From the NCBI GenBank assembly GCA_001430745.1, contig KQ482040.1:1103654-1119333 (forward strand): a stretch of 15,680 bases of DNA, written 5' to 3'. A model generated the notes under the pieces. The model was not told the DNA's origin, did not search any database, and saw only the letters and a list, made by a program, of their open reading frames with translations. Every line of letters begins with the position of its first letter. Positions within the stretch are counted from its first letter, which is position 1. The DNA comes from Auxenochlorella pyrenoidosa (lineage: Eukaryota > Chlorophyta > Trebouxiophyceae > Chlorellales > Chlorellaceae). Made by a program: the position numbers and the translations under genes. Shown one piece after another: positions 1 through 10,200 of the stretch.

Positions 1-219
1 GAGACAGCTTGGGGCTGGGAAGAAGGAAGCAGGGAGGGGGGACAGGGTACAAGGGGACGCAGGGGAGTCCGAAGCTCATACTGTACACAAAACGGGTCAG
101 GTGGGGGGTGATGTGGGAGGCTGTTCAGCACCCACACCGAGTACTGCACATCACCTGGCCACGGCTGGCGGAAACTAGGCGTACCTCGGGAACCCATGCC
201 CGTTTTGCAGCTACCGCCA

Positions 220-307
220 CAGCCAGCCAACCCATGAGATTGAGACCCCTCTGGGGTGGCGTAAAGTTGTAAGATCAGACTAGACTAGACCAGCCAGCCA
301 ACCCATG
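220..307 (+). repeat. 17-bp direct repeat flanking the TGTAA element
   Basis: The 17-mer CAGCCAGCCAACCCATG occurs at 220-236 and again, identically, at 291-307, a period of 71 bp. The TGTAA element lies between the copies. It may be a local duplication of 3' UTR sequence. Confidence 0.7.
268..272 (+). terminator. Candidate TGTAA poly(A) signal of an upstream gene
   Basis: TGTAA is the usual nuclear polyadenylation signal of chlorophyte algae. It lies in non-coding sequence just before a TAGAC repeat. The gene it would serve is not visible in the window, so the assignment rests on the motif and its position only. Confidence 0.35.
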
Positions 308-773
308 GCGGCTTATGAAGCCACACTGGTACCCTAGGCAGTACTTACGATCCGTGCTCAGGAAAGCTGAGACCGAACCGACTGGAAAAGGCTGCATCGC
401 CACATGGCGTGCACGTACCATCTGCAGCCCAGCTGGATACAACGCGCCGTTGGCGCCACACTCCCGCCACACCAACCTTCTGCTGGCCAGGCAGTATTCC
501 CGCCTGACCTCTCCCACGTGTGCACATGCCTCACCTCGCCCCACCCCATGTATCCTGCACACGCGCCCTGCCTCACTGCGCTCTGCACATATGACGCAGA
601 CAGTGCTGCCAGCAGAGAGGGGCGGGCCGGCTCGAGTGCACAGTCGGCTGCAGGAATGCATGCCGCTGCACATGCGCCTGCTCTGCCGGGGCCTGGCCGG
701 CCGCCGCGCCGGGGCCCCTCACCCCTGGTTTCCGTGCTTGAGCACAGGCTGAGCTGAGAGAGTTGCGCGAACG

Positions 774-801
774 AACGAGAGCAGTCGAACGAGAGCAGTC
801 G
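774..801 (+). repeat. 14-bp tandem duplication upstream of gene 1
   Basis: AACGAGAGCAGTCG is present twice in direct tandem at 774-787 and 788-801. It lies about 280 bp before the preferred start codon of the transporter, in presumed promoter or 5' UTR sequence. It could be a duplicated regulatory site or simple slippage. Confidence 0.75.
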
Positions 802-1080
802 TGTCCAATGTTTCAGGTGAGCTGGAAAGCCAGACCTTGGCTCTGGGAGCGTAGCACCTTACAGCCGATCTGAGGCTGGCCACAGCGTCTTGCCTGTTGG
901 GGAGCAGCAGCACAGGTCCAGCAGAGCCCCTCAGCCATGCTTGCTAAAGGCACCCTGCCAGGAGAGGAATTGGCGCCTCTGCGCCCTCTGGAGTGGAGCC
1001 ACGATGTAAAGGATGGCGATAGAGAGCGAGCAGGTCCTCCAGCTGGGAGTGGCCCACCTGCCCCCGCCTCTCCCAGCGCC

Positions 1081-3934
1081 ATGGCGGGGACAAGGGGCGT
1101 CGATGTGTTCACGCTGGAAGGCTGCGGTGCCCCCTGCGCCGGGCGTACCACGCTGTTCATAAACCTCTGTGGAGTGATGGAGCGCATCGACGAGCAGGCG
1201 CGAGGGCTGCGCGGGTGCAGCACCCACACACCGTGCCCGCTAATCTTCCCCCGCTTGCTATCACATACCTCGTGTGCCAGCGTAGCCGAATCGCTGATGT
1301 GCACTGGCCCTACTGCCCACACTTCTCCATGCCTTCCCTTGATCCCTGGCCCTGCAGCTGCTGCCGGCGTTGTACAGCTCTGTGGGCGCTGCCTACCATG
1401 CCACCCCCCGCCAGCTGGGCCTCCTCACCTTCAGCCGAGCCGTCGTCCAGGCGCTCTGCTCGCCCTTAGCCGGCCTGGCAGGGCACTGGCTCAATAGGTG
1501 AGTTTGCACCATGTCAGAATATGCCTGAGTTGCCTGAATTCCGGCGCACGTCGCACTGAGCATGTGGCCAAGCATGAAGCCTGCTGCTCATTCCCGCCTG
1601 CCAAACCTCCTGGCCCTGAGCAGGGTGCACGTGATCGCTGCTGGCGCAGCCATCTGGGGCGCCTGCTGCATGTGCTTTGCTGCAACCCACTCGGTGGTGC
1701 AGGCCGTGCCTTTCTGGGCGCTGGATGGCGTGGGGTGGGTGGGCCCCGGGCACAGCCGAACCGACCATCATTGTGGGTTTGATTGCTGCCGGAACCAGAC
1801 AGAACTGCTGTGCAGTTGTTCCCAGTTCACGCCAGACACATGGCCCGCCGCTCTCCTTGTTGCCTGCAGCCTGGCCCTCCTCATCCCGGCGGCCCAGTCC
1901 CTGATTGCCGACCTGCACCCAGCTCATCGCGGTCGCGCCTTTGGCCTGCTGCATTTCACCGGCGGCGTTGGCGGCCTTCTGGGCAGCCTGTTAGGCACCA
2001 ACCTGGGCCACAAGCGCCCCTTTGGCATGGATGGCTGGCGCCTTGCATTTGTGCTGGTGGCTCTTGCCAGCTGGCTGATCGGGGCGCTCACGCTGTGCTT
2101 TGCGCGGGACCCACGAGCGCAGCAGCAGCAGCAAGAGCTCGGGCAAGTGCCAGAGCCGAGCAGGTTGCGGGGCGCACACCCACTCCTGAGGCAAGAGTGT
2201 CACGAGCCGCGGGATGTTTGTTCTATATTTCCCTCACTTGAGATCGGCCGGTTTGCTGCCCCACAGGGGCGGCAGAGTGGGGCGCAGCCGCGAGGACTGG
2301 CGCGCAGCGCTGCGGGCCATGCGCGACATCCTGCGCACCCCCTCCTTTGTCGTCATCATCACGCAGGCAAGGGCAGTTTTGCGCCAACAAAGGTGCAGGT
2401 GGTGGCTGCTCTGCGATCGAAACAAAGAGCTTCTCGCCATGCAACTACTGATGGCAGGAGTGCATGGCCAGCTCCCGCACACTGCTTCAGGCTTTTGTGC
2501 TCCCTCCTTACGCCAGCTCTGCGCTCTCAGAGCAGGCTGCTCCGCCTCACGCTCCCCCCGGGCAGGGCATTTTGGGCACCACGCCGTGGCTCGCCCTGGT
2601 CTTCTCCACCCTCTACCTGCAACTCCTGGGCTTCAGCGACCTGCAAGCCTCTGTGCTGGTGGCCATCTTCCTGGCCTCCAACGCCGCAGGCAAGGACTGG
2701 GAAGTGCAGGAGGCACCTTGCTCAGCACCATGTTGGCTCAGCCGTTTTTCCGCTTGCCCGCTGAAAGGTTTGTGCGGAATGCCACACCAAGCAAGGATCA
2801 TCTCCTGCAGGTGGCCTGCTGGGTGGCATGCTGGGCGACTGGGCGGCACGGCGCTGGAAGGACCACGGGCGCATCACTGTCTGCCAGCTGTCCGTATCGC
2901 TGGGCGTGCCCCTGTCTGCCCTCATCTTCAAGGTGCGAGCTGCCTGCTCCTGCGTGCTGGCCGCATATGCTTCTGAACTCGCATGGGGGATGAGCAGGAA
3001 TGCGTGGGGGGATTTGCAAGCAGGCAACCAGCCCCTGCTGCCTCCTGCAGGGCCTCCCTCAGGATGCAAGCCCCGCAGCAGCTTCCCTGTACGCCCTGGT
3101 GCTGGCTATGACTGGGCTGTTCATCACTTGGGCTGGCACTGCGTGCAACAACCCGATATTTGCTGGTGGGTGCGGGGAGGTCTATGGGTTTGATCGCAGC
3201 CAAAGAGCTCTTCCAGTGCACACCACCCCACCTCAGTCAGGGCTGCAGACCTTGATCAGAGCTGCCTGCTCCCCTGCAGAAATCGTGCCGCCCCAAAACC
3301 GCAACTTGATTTTCGCGTTCGACCGGAGTTTTGAGGGCTCTGTGGCCGCCTTTGCGGCGCCGCTGGTGGGGTGGCTCTCGCAGGCGGCATTTGGTTTCGC
3401 GGGGGCAGCCGAGGTCGGCCCCGATCCCGAGGAGAATCAAGCCAGGGCTCGCGCACTGGGCAGGTGAATCCGCATGCAGGCAGGGTGGGCGGAGGCTTGC
3501 TTTGGGCAGCCGGCAATCCCAAAGGCAGAGCTCCCTGCTGTCCACTGCTGTCTGCCTTGCTCAGCTATCCACAGGTCTCGGGCTGCCAACCATGCTGCTG
3601 CAGCGCCCTGCTGGTCTTCACTGCGGTCCCCTGGACCCTGTGTGCCCTGCTCTTCTCCGGGCTGCACCTCACCTACCCGCGGGACCGCGACCGCGCCGCT
3701 GCAACTGCTGCGGCGGCAGAAGCTGCCGAAGCAGCCAGCCTGGTACCCGCTGAGGCCGACGGCGAGCCTGCAGGGCTGGAGTTGGTGGCAGTGGGTTCTG
3801 ATGAGGGCCTGAGCGAGGGCGACCTGACAGAGGAAGACAAGGCAGCCTCGCTGGCAGACGCCCCCGGCAGCGGCAGCAGGAGCGGTGGCAGCGCTTTTGG
3901 ATCTAATGGCGAGGCGCGACAGGGCGGGCACTAA
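1081..3934 (+). CDS. Major facilitator superfamily transporter, UNE2/spinster-like, 10 exons
   Basis: Exons: 1081-1197, 1358-1497, 1624-1734, 1870-2163, 2267-2366, 2566-2689, 2811-2932, 3051-3165, 3280-3463 and 3604-3934. They total 1638 nt and encode 545 aa; every junction keeps phase. The protein has about 12 hydrophobic segments. MFS landmarks include INLCGVMERIDEQLLPALY in helix 1 and after it (residues 28-46), a GHWLNRVHVI loop (near 81-90), AQSLIAD (near 130), and GGMLGDWAARRW as the second motif-A-like loop (300-311). EIVPPQNRN and FDRSFEG follow near 375-393. These match plant UNE2-like MFS proteins of about 500 aa, probably membrane carriers; the substrate cannot be read from sequence. 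The C-terminal ~80 residues are Ala/Glu/Gly-rich, presumably cytosolic. The start at 1081 has strong context (GCCATGG); an in-frame ATG at 937 would add 48 residues. Introns 1, 5 and 6 start with GC. Confidence 0.9.
1198..1357 (+). other. GC-AG intron 1 of the MFS gene
   Basis: The junction is GAGCAG|GCGCGA...CCTGCAG|CTGCTG, 160 nt, phase 0. It joins ...MERIDEQ directly to LLPALYSS, as in plant homologues where the two blocks are contiguous. The only nearby GT donor, at 1214, gives the wrong phase. Confidence 0.75.
2367..2565 (+). other. GC-AG intron 5 of the MFS gene
   Basis: The junction is ACGCAG|GCAAGG...GGGCAG|GGCATT, 199 nt, phase 0. It joins FVVIITQ to GILGTTPW, matching the conserved helix-7 region of the family. 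The donor is close to the optimal GC-AG consensus. Confidence 0.8.
2690..2810 (+). other. GC-AG intron 6 of the MFS gene
   Basis: The junction is GCCGCAG|GCAAGG...CCTGCAG|GTGGCC, 121 nt, phase 1. It joins ASNAA to GGLLGGMLGDW. The nearby GT donor at 2703 gives an incompatible phase. Confidence 0.8.
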
Positions 3935-4207
3935 GCCCAGTTGCTTGCTGTGATGTAGGAACGATTGTTATCCATTTGCAGGTGGTCAAGAAGGGGGTCA
4001 TTTGTAAGGACAGCTGTTGCGAGGATGAACGGCGATGCAGCACAAGTGGAAAGCGGCGCCGTGCCTCTCAAAGTCAAGTTGGAAGCAACCTCAGGCCAGC
4101 CCGCCTTGTCCTGCACCGCTGTGAGCCCTGCTCTTCCGATTGCCAGATCCTGAAGCCGGCCAACTTGGGCTGCGCGCCGACCCTCCCTTGCTCGGAAGGG
4201 GCCGGCC
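3935..4207 (+). other. Intergenic region between genes 1 and 2 (273 bp)
   Basis: It holds the 3' UTR of the transporter gene, with its TGTAA signal, and the promoter plus 5' UTR of the CotH-family gene. No TATA box or other recognisable promoter element was seen. Less than 200 bp separates the likely poly(A) site from the next start codon. Confidence 0.6.
4003..4007 (+). terminator. TGTAA poly(A) signal of the MFS gene
   Basis: TGTAA lies 69 nt downstream of the TAA stop codon (3932-3934). This spacing suits a chlorophyte 3' UTR, with cleavage expected about 10-20 nt further on. Confidence 0.6.
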
Positions 4208-7200
4208 ATGCGCGGGCGTCAGGCAGCAGCCGCCCTGGCTGCCAGCCTGCTGCTGGCGTGCCTGAGCAGCAGCTCAGGCCAGGGTGAGCCCCTGCTCCCT
4301 GCGGGCGTGACTTGGAGCGTGCAACTTGCCTTGCCTGGCCATGCTGAGCCCTGCAAAACGCTCCATGAGTGTTTGCAGGCGCAAGCAACCCGCTGGCCAA
4401 GCTTGGGGCGGGCAGTGGCAGCGGTGGCACTGCGCCGCCGCCGCCGCCGCCAGCGACTGCGGCAGCCAGCGCGCCTCCTACGGGGCCGAGCACGGTATCA
4501 AGCGGCACGGTAGGGACGACGCGGCATGCGTGTATCTTATAGTTTTGAAATAAGGGGTGCAGGAACAGAAGATGGAGCAATGTGTTGCCGCCAGGCTCGC
4601 AGCACGACCGCTGCGCCCACCCGCCTCCCTGCCCCTGCCCGCTCGCCTCCCCGTCCCTGCCCCACTCACTCTGCAGGTGCTCATCTCCGAGCTCATGACC
4701 GACAACAAGGCCACCATCAAGGATGAGGATGGCGCATCGCCCGACTGGATAGAGCTGCACAACGTGGGCGGCTCGGCGGTCAGCCTGGCGGTGAGCTGGG
4801 CGGCACTCTGCACGAGGGGCCGGCTGGCTGTGCCGGAGGCCTTTTCTGGGTATCCATGGGAGCGGGTGCTGGCAGATTGCAGCAGTGGTGTCTCTCCTAT
4901 TGCCCAGGGTTGGACAGAGCACCTTGCTCGAAGGTCACAGGCGTGTTGGCTGCTCCCAAACCCCCAGGCGGCTACGTCCCCCTCTTCCCCCTTTCTCCAC
5001 CTGCAGGGCTATCGCCTGGTGGACAGCCCCACCCCCGGCCCCGCCGACTCCTGGACCTTCCCCCCTGGCGTCAGCCTGGCGCCCGGGCAGTACCTACTAG
5101 TCTTCGCCTCTGGCAAGAACCGCACTAATCCCTCCTCCCCCCTGCACACCAGCTTCAAGCTGTCGCCGCAGGACGGCTACCTCGCGCTGCTGGACCCCAG
5201 CGGCGGCGTGGCCAGCAGGGTGCAGTTCCCAGAGTGAGGGCAGTGGGGTAGTGAAGGATGAAGGGCGACGGGTGAAGGGCAGTTCCCAGAGGGAGGGCGA
5301 GTGGGATCCAGAGGGAGGGCGGGTGGGAACGCTGCTGGGCAGTGTGACGGGTGAGTGGTGATGGATGGAGGGGCGAATCCTGCGGGGCTGGCAACAGCGT
5401 CTGCCAGGCTCGGGCACCTTTGAGGCCAAGGCCTGAAGGCCTCCCTCCCGCCAACCTCCCGCAGCCTGCCCACCGACGTCTCCTACGGCACCATCGGCAG
5501 CGCCGGTGCGGTGACCGCCCAGGCCAGCAGCGCCCCGCAGTACGCCGTCCTGGCGTCGCCCACCCCCGGCCGCGACAACAGCGGGCCCCGCCCGGGCGGA
5601 CCGCTGATCGTAGGGTGCGGACTAGTGGGGGACTCTGCGGCGGAACCTGCGTCATGCGGTGCTGTCAGGGAGCAGCGCAAGGGTGTTCCCACTTTGCCGA
5701 GCAGGATCGTCCCCCTACCCCACCCACCCCCGCCCCCGATCCCATCCTGCAGCACCACTCGCACCGCCGCCCCCGCCCCAGGGGCCGCCATCACAGTCAC
5801 CTCCACCGTCAGCCAGCAGACCTCGCCCCTGGCCAGCGTGCAGCTGTACTACACCGTCGGCTACGGCCCGGAGGCTGCCCTGCCTATGACAGGTGCGCTG
5901 GATGCCTTCACTGCCCTGAAGCTGCATTGTTCCACTGATGCCGCATTGTCCACTGATGGCCTCATTGCTGCTGGAGGAGCCACTCCTGCCTACATGCCGG
6001 CGCCAGCACACTCTCAACCTGTTTTCCCCCCCGTTTCGCCTGCAGCCTCTGCGGATGGCACCACCTACGCCGCCACCATCCCGGGCGCCCCCGCCGGCTC
6101 CCTGGTGCGCTGGTACGTCAAGGCCGCCGACAGCCAGGGCCAGTCCACCCGCGACCCGCTCTTTGCCTCCCCGGACGACCAGCAGTACTACGGCACCATC
6201 GTGGCCGACCCTTCTGACGCCAGCAGCCTGCCGGTGCTGGAGCTGTGAGCGTCAGGACGGGGGGCGCAATGTTGCGGGCACTCAGAGGGCTGCGGGCCGT
6301 ACTGGCCATGGCAAACTTGTGTGTAGGCACGCGACGCTGGTGTGCCTGCCCTGCGGGCTGCGTCCCGGGCGTACCTGCAAAGACCCCTGCCCGCCCCGCC
6401 ACTGCAGGTACTGCCAGGACAGCAAGGCCATGTTTGGGAAGAGCGACGTGAGCAGGCGGCTGTGCCCTCCACCAGGGACCGGGCGGCACTTGCAGCCAGC
6501 CTCAGCTGAACTCCAAGCTTGGAGCACAGGCGTTTGTGCCTGTCCTTTGAATTGCAACCCCTCAGCCCTCCCCGCAGGTCTACGGCTGCTCCCTGATGCT
6601 CAACGGCAGCTTCTACGACAACGTGGGCATCCGCCGCCGCGGCATCACCTCCCTCAACTGGCCCAAGCCCAAGATCAAGGTGGACTCCAAGCAGGGCTCG
6701 GTGAGCAGCCCAAATCAGTTGTCTGGCCTTCCATGGACTGCCAGGATGCCTCGGAATGCACAGCAGTGGCGATGCAGCACAGCAGGTCTGCGGATGCTGG
6801 CCATGGGGGCAACGTGTCCGCCCCTGCAGCCTGCGCTGCCTCCAAAGCCACTGGCCAGCCTGCTCCGGACTCTTTCCCTGCAGATTTTCAAGATCAGGCC
6901 GGGCATGACTGTGTCTGAGCTGAACCTGAACTCTGGTGGGCAGGGCCAGGGCTGGCTGCTCGTCTGAGCAGCCAAAGTGTGTCATGCATCCAGGAGGCCG
7001 TTCTGCCCGCTGACCACTTGCCTGCCAGTGCCTGCAGAGTGGGCCGAGCCTGGGGAGAACACCTTCATGCGCGAGACGCTCATGTGGCAGGTCTTCGATC
7101 AGGCGAGAGGCGGAGCGCTGGGGCCAAGCCATGCGGGTTGAAGCACCTGCAGGTGGCTGGCTGGGGGGCGTGCCGCTTAGGCATGCAGGGCTTTGGCACC

Positions 7201-10200
7201 GCCCCCTGTGTGCCTCCCCAGCACCAGCATTGCCCCCTTGTGCCCCCCCCCAGCAGATGGGCGTCCAGTCGCTGGTCTCCTTCCAGCTGCACATGCGCAT
7301 GAACGGCCAGTACTTTGGCAAGTATGCCTACACGGAGCAGATGGACACTGACTCGCTCAAGGTGCGCCAAGCTTGCGTGTCCTGGTTGGCAGGAAGTGTC
7401 AGCAGCAGGCAGGCAGCGCCGAGGGGTCTCGGTCGGGCGCCATGGCGTAGCCCAGGCTGATGCAGCGGCAGCCTTGACGGCCTTCCCTGCCCCCCCTGCA
7501 GCGCTGGGGCTACCCTGTCTCTCCTGAGCCCGGCCCGCTGTGGAAGAGCACGAGGTGAGCACACTGGTCGCCCTTCGCTGCCGTGCGGCACCCACGACAA
7601 TGAAGCAGGAGGCTGGTCTGACTATTTCCTCCCACGGTCCGCACTGCAGCGGCGAGTACTCAAACCTACGCTTCGACGTACCTCCTGAGCACCTGCAGTA
7701 CTACTGGAAGCAGGCAAGCATCACAGAAAGGCGGCCACGAAAGCGCGCCGCCCCGGTGCATGCACCCGACGGGCAGCCTCCGCTTCGCTCCCGGTGCTCA
7801 CGGCAGGGAACCAAAGGCCCAGGTCCAACACCGGCTCTCCTCGTCTGCCCCTCCTCCCCCCCTTCCGCCTTTGCAGTACACACGCAAGGGCAACAACGCA
7901 AGCGACGGCCAGGCGCTGCTGGCGTTTGCGCGGGGCCTGGCCGGCGGCGCCCCCGGCGTGCCCCGCTCCAAGTACCTGTTTGATGCAGTCAACCTGCCAC
8001 AGGTGGGAGGGCGGAGAGATTTGAGTGGGGTGGGGTGGGGTGGGGTGCGGCGCCCTCTTTGCAAGTATGCCCAGCCTGGGCCTGCCCATGCACCCGGTCA
8101 TGCACTCGCCCATGCGTCCGCCTGCTCCAGCTCTTCTCCTCGGGGGCTCGGGACGTGTGTTGGTGGGCTGTGCCACGACTCTGCCTGCACCACCGCATGC
8201 CCCTCCCCTCTGCCAGGTCATCAACCACATGGCGGCGCAGACGCTGGTGCTCAACCAGGACCGCTGCACCAAGAACGTGGGTGGCCTGTCGGGGGCTGCG
8301 CGTGGCGCTGCGTGTGCCGGCTTGCAGCCGCCGCTGCCATGCCGCTGGGGGGCATTGGATGGGAACCCCCACCCCCCACCCCCCACCCCAACCCCCCCCA
8401 ACCCCCCACACACACTCACACACGTACACATATAGTTCCCACCAAGCTTTCTTGCTCAAATTGCACTCGCATTGTGCCGCTGGCTGCCCCCCCCGTAGTT
8501 CTACATCTACCTCGACCCCGCCAGCGGCCAGTGGAGCATGCTCCCCTGGGACTTGGAGTCAGGTGGGCGGCCACGCACCAATCAAAATGAATCCTTGCTG
8601 GCCGGACCGTCGGGGGGAGCAGAGTTCAGTTGGCACGGCAGAGCCGAGGTCGGCGCCACCTGCCCCTCCCGTTCTGACGCCCTGCAGGCTTTGGGATAGA
8701 CCGCGGGCTGGGGGGCCTGCCCGCCCCCGACTACTGCATCCTGGCCTGCGAGCAGTGGAACTCCCCCCTGTACTGCGACCACGCCCACCCCCAGGCAACG
8801 CCCCCCCCCCCCCCGCCCAGAGGGAGCACGCCTGCCAGCCGGCCTCGAGGGTGCAGCCACTGCATCCCCAATGCATCCCCACCTGTGCTGACGGGGTGCT
8901 GGCGGTGCACGTGCCTCCCCTTGCCTCACCAAGCATGCGTGATTTCAGCCGCCGCCGCCCATTTTCTCCCCCATTCACCCTGCCGTGCAGGACCTGGCGG
9001 TGAAGACGCCCTGGGGCCTCATCACTGCACAGTACGACTTGTACGCCACCGGCCGCCGCCTGCAGCAGCACCAGGGCCAGGCAGGCTGCCGCAGGCTGGC
9101 AGGCAGCAGCAGCGACCCGCTGGCCCGTGCAGCCCGCAAGCTGATGCAGGGGGCTGCGTCGGCTGCCGTGCCCGCCAACGGCGCGGCCGCCCCAGGGCTG
9201 GCACTGCCTCCCAACTCTTCCATCCCTGAAAACTATGACGCCGACCTGACGAAGCTTGGTGCGCACCCTGGGGCAGCCGCCCGCGTGGCCATCCGTGTGC
9301 CTGTTTGTCTAGGATGCGCAGTAGCGGATGGCGGCATCTGTCCCCCAGAAGCGTCGTGGCATGGGCTTGGATGCAGGACAGCACGCTGACAGCCTTGCGG
9401 CCCTGCATGCATGCCTCCTGTGCTGCGCAGGCCCCACTGCGACTGGAGCCCCCGGCACCTACAACTACCTCATCGAGTGAGGCACCCTGCTCTGGGGGAC
9501 GCAGCAGCTGGGTGGAAGCGCCGTATGGTCCTCCCCGCCTGCTTATGAATGGCGCCTGCTGCCGTTCTGCTCCTTCAGCACTGCGCCAGCCTGATGTCGC
9601 CAATCCTTGTGCCTGCCGCGCCCTGCAGCGCCGTCCTGAGCATCGCTCGCACCCGCCAGATGTACGTGCGCCGCCTGCGCACCCTCATGGACGCCTTCAT
9701 CAACACGGGCCGCCTGCAGGTGGGGCCCGCACCCCTGCCCCTGCATCCCCCAGCAACCAAGGGTCTCCTGCCAGCTCGAGGCGCTTGGGTGTGGGGGGGA
9801 GCATGCTGGGCGGCAGGGCTTGGCATCCGGAAACGGGGCAGGGCGCCTCGTCGGCCCAAGCATGCCTCCCCGCCTCCCCACGAGCCCCCCTGCAGTCCCT
9901 GGTGACCGCGATGTACCAGCAGATCCGGGAGGAGGCCAAGCGAGACGCCAAGGCCTGGAACAACCCGGGTGGGTGGGTGTGGGGTAGGAGCAGCTAGCAG
10001 GGGGATGCACAGCAGGCCGCCGCGCACTGCCAGGCTGTCGTGGCAATGCCTGCGAGCCGCTTCCGTCAAGAGTCCTTCACAACATCATGCGGCTAGAGCT
10101 AGAGAGCTCCTCTCACAAGTGTGCTGCTGCGCCACATGGCAACCCCTTCCCCCTCTCCACCATCGGCCCCACCCGGCCCTGCAGGCGACCCCGACCGCGG

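Larger units (their letters stand above)
1..1080. other. Region without a recognisable gene; upstream 3' UTR and gene 1 promoter/5' UTR
   Basis: No frame on either strand gives protein-like sequence that I recognise; open frames here look like chance readings of GC-rich DNA. Positions 1-285 are purine-rich at the start and end in a TGTAA element at 268-272, which fits the 3' UTR of a + strand gene lying outside the window. A possible 5' UTR intron of the transporter gene runs from a GTGAGC donor at 817 to a CTCAG acceptor ending at 934. It would be 118 nt long, close to the coding introns, but nothing confirms it. No TATA box was seen. Two short direct repeats are listed separately. Confidence 0.45.

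Noticed and set aside
315..752. Open frame of about 145 codons upstream of the transporter
   Set aside because: It has no recognisable domain, and overlapping open frames of similar length exist on both strands, so there is no basis for calling a gene.
4074..4922. Minus-strand open frame of about 282 codons
   Set aside because: It covers the promoter, signal peptide exon and introns of the CotH gene and includes a Gly run that is only the complement of the CCG repeat.
3465..6248. In-frame stop codons that could suggest pseudogenes (for example at 3465, 5235 and 6246)
   Set aside because: Each lies within a GTGA(A/G)-type intron donor. Splicing at the GT restores a continuous frame with conserved domain sequence on both sides.
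6188..7321. Long open frame on the minus strand (about 377 codons)
   Set aside because: It runs across exons and introns of the CotH gene alike, has no recognisable domain, and reads as a Cys/Arg/Gly-rich shadow of GC-rich coding DNA.
8407..8432. CA-rich stretch as a CRISPR array or mobile element end
   Set aside because: It is a simple dinucleotide tract without spaced repeats, inverted ends or a transposase-like frame nearby.
8795..8814. C14 run as a sequencing-error frameshift
   Set aside because: The run falls inside a modelled intron, so its exact length does not affect the protein frame. An assembly length error remains possible but has no coding consequence.
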